Shown here: piece by piece, positions 49,757 to 50,784 of the stretch
Position numbering within the stretch: position 1 is the first letter of the stretch
How the letters are laid out: each line of letters starts with the position of its first letter
NCBI RefSeq assembly: GCF_017545445.1
Contig: NZ_JAFWOM010000062.1
Span: forward strand, 1 to 50,784
Source of the DNA: Fibrobacter sp.
Lineage (GTDB): Bacteria > Fibrobacterota > Fibrobacteria > Fibrobacterales > Fibrobacteraceae
Length of the DNA stretch: 50,784 nucleotides
Direction of reading: 5' to 3'
Notes under the pieces: generated by a model
What the model was told of the DNA's origin: nothing
Seen by the model: the letters and a program-made list of their open reading frames with translations, nothing else
Database searches by the model: none
Position numbers and translations under genes: made by a program

Positions 49757-49955
49757 TGTCATTCTGGAGCCGAAGGCGATAGAATCCAGAGACGTTTATC
49801 TTTGCATTTGTCACCCCGACCCTCACTTCGTCATTCTGGAGCGAAGCGATAGAATCCACAACGTTGTCACCCCGGTCTCAGTGCCGGGGTCTGTCATTCT
49901 GGAGCCGAAGGCGATAGAATCCACAACATTGTCACCCCGGCCTCAGTGCCGGGGT
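49757..49955. repeat. Tandem dispersed-repeat block (63-bp unit)
   Basis: GTCATTCTGGAG...GATAGAATCCA occurs three times (49757-49789, 49830-49859, 49893-49925). It alternates with GTCACCCCGG-ctcagtg-CCGGGGTC hairpins (49869-49890 and 49934-49955), each preceded by ACGTTGT or ACATTGT. The full unit repeats at about 63 bp. The hairpin half also occurs once at 48,483. These look like REP-type palindromic elements; no transposase is nearby. Confidence 0.82.
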
Positions 49956-50191
49956 CGGCTTTTCTCCCGAATTTGTGACATTCCCCACATTTTCATGCTT
50001 TTAGTTTTGTAAATTAGATTTTACAAAATGGCGAATCCCCATTTTTTTTTTCGAAAAAACGGCATTTTTTGTTTAACTTTATGCAAAATCGTAAATTGAC
50101 AATTTTTTAAAATATTTGTAACATTCTTGTATGTTTTGGGTCTTGTCCTCCTCTTGTAAAGTGTTGTCTGTGCGTGATTTGAGCACTGAAT
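49956..50191. other. AT-rich upstream region with inverted repeat
   Basis: Contains the inverted repeat TTTTGTAAA (50005-50013) / TTTACAAAA (50020-50028), with TAGATTTT overlapping its loop and right arm. A possible 23-codon frame from 50029 has no supporting features. The rest, up to the sigma-54 promoter, is AT-rich and may hold activator sites, but no clear pair of enhancer-like repeats was identified. Confidence 0.5.
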
Positions 50192-50206
50192 TGGCACGTA
50201 TTTTGC
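50192..50206 (+). promoter_or_regulatory. Sigma-54 (RpoN) promoter
   Basis: TGGCAC (50192-50197), five bases, TTGC (50203-50206): an exact match to the -24/-12 consensus with the GG and GC dinucleotides 10 bp apart. Start of transcription would be near 50217, about 80 nt before the ATG at 50298. This class of promoter needs an enhancer-binding activator protein; none is encoded in the window. Confidence 0.75.
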
Positions 50207-50297
50207 GGGGGAGAGGACTGCATATTAGTGCAGTAATCTCTAGGCCATCTAAAAATTTCTATAACATAAATTCCACACATAACAAAGGATGCTGAAC

Positions 50298-50784
50298 ATG
50301 AAAAAGGACTTTCATGTGTTTTTCCTATTTTCCCTGCTTGCGCTTGCTGTAAATGCGGCGTGGGCAACCTGCCCGGAAGGTCTCCAAGAAGATGCTGTAA
50401 CAGGCGATTGCTACTTTAATATGCCATTGCCGGGTGCTGGCGCCCCTTACTTGGATTTGTCGACAGGGGCTCCCTCGTTCAAGATATATGGTGACGGAGG
50501 TAAGGATGGAATTTACAGTAGCGACGCAAGTGGAGCTGTTCTATTGCAGGCTCCCGAAGAATACGTTTTTCATGTGTCGGGAAGTATAGATGCGGCAAAT
50601 GCATGGTTTGGCATTGCTTACGATGGTAATTGGGTAGTTAACGTGTCGTGTGATGATAAATGTTCTGATGTCGATGCCTATCTAGGTTCGCATATACAAA
50701 TAAATTTTGAATCATATTCAACAAACGAATCGCATACCGGCCCGAACTTGACCGTGAACTTTGTGCATGTGACTGAAAATGCAG
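50298..50784 (+). CDS. Secreted protein, 5' part only (runs off window)
   Basis: Open from the ATG at 50298 to the window end (162 codons, no stop), so the protein is truncated here by the window. AAAGGA lies 8-9 nt before the ATG. The signal peptide MKKDFHVFFLFSLLALAVNA is followed by a likely cleavage after AWA. The mature N terminus is TCPEGLQED with a second Cys in GDCYFN, then a beta-rich stretch (SFKIYGDGGKDGIYSS, EYVFHVSGSID, WFGIAYDGNW) ending NLTVNFVHV, which looks like a CUB-type or similar beta-sandwich adhesion domain. I recognise no specific family. Control by the sigma-54 promoter upstream suggests a regulated surface or secreted protein. Confidence 0.8.
   Translation, partial: MKKDFHVFFLFSLLALAVNAAWATCPEGLQEDAVTGDCYFNMPLPGAGAPYLDLSTGAPSFKIYGDGGKDGIYSSDASGAVLLQAPEEYVFHVSGSIDAANAWFGIAYDGNWVVNVSCDDKCSDVDAYLGSHIQINFESYSTNESHTGPNLTVNFVHVTENA

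Noticed and set aside
50029..50100. 23-codon frame after the inverted repeat
   Set aside because: Poly-Phe content from a T run, no Shine-Dalgarno and no sign of selection; more likely upstream regulatory DNA.

Overview
The window looks like a chromosomal segment of a Fibrobacter-type bacterium (phylum Fibrobacterota, Gram-negative). This is inferred from two roughly 930-residue lipoproteins that match my memory of the 'Fibrobacter succinogenes paralogous family' (TIGR02171), from Ser-rich lipoproteins with Cys-containing repeat modules typical of that genus, and from heptameric repeats in the intergenic spaces. No rRNA, tRNA, CRISPR array, transposase or integrase gene was seen.

Layout. 1-2,970: mltG (cell-wall lytic transglycosylase), a small exported protein with its own terminator, a DMT-type permease, and heptad repeats. 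3,023-6,945: a + strand operon making UDP-glucuronate (ugd) and GDP-mannuronate (algD-like), then a GT4 glycosyltransferase. 6,985-14,454: two TIGR02171-type lipoproteins in opposite orientation flanking a CotH-type kinase lipoprotein. A 5' relic of a heparinase-type gene lies between the first two. 14,497-19,583: heparinase II/III family lyase, GT4, CDP-glycerol glycerophosphotransferase-like protein and GT2 on +. 19,521-22,342: Wzy-like polymerase and tagD on -, and a secreted endonuclease/exonuclease/phosphatase protein on +. 22,334-26,317: a - strand operon of GT2, glf, DUF4422 and GT8. 26,451-32,570: a + strand phosphonate operon of PEP mutase, phosphonopyruvate decarboxylase, metallophosphoesterase, SDR epimerase, nucleotidyltransferase and an unassigned Rossmann dehydrogenase. 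32,589-41,232: a - strand operon read as Wzc-type tyrosine kinase, Wzx flippase, DegT aminotransferase, ATP-grasp/HAD fusion and three different LicD-family transferases. 41,357-46,053: two tandem paralogous Ser-rich lipoproteins. 46,108-49,652: SppA protease fused to an outer-membrane barrel-like domain, and a CNNM/CorC-type membrane protein. 50,298-end: the 5' part of a secreted protein behind a textbook sigma-54 promoter.

How the genes may work together. About 38 kb encodes a Wzx/Wzy/Wzc-dependent surface polysaccharide. It is probably acidic (two uronic acid precursors), contains galactofuranose (glf), and is decorated with glycerol phosphate (TagD plus a TagF-like transferase). It probably also carries a phosphonate: AepX and AepY make phosphonoacetaldehyde, the operon's nucleotidyltransferase would activate a derivative with CMP, and one or more of the convergently encoded LicD proteins would transfer it. 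No phosphonoacetaldehyde transaminase or iron-type alcohol dehydrogenase lies in the operon. Its last gene is an unassigned Rossmann-fold dehydrogenase, so the final phosphonate may be unusual. This is the best candidate for an undescribed pathway here. No initiating phosphoglycosyltransferase and no Wza-type exporter is present, so the locus is incomplete within the window.

Regulatory signals. A TAnnTTT box ends 5-7 nt before the ATG of five genes, which suggests Bacteroidetes-like promoters and leaderless mRNAs. The last gene has a TGGCAC-N5-TTGC promoter. All function calls come from reading motifs by eye; no database search was run.
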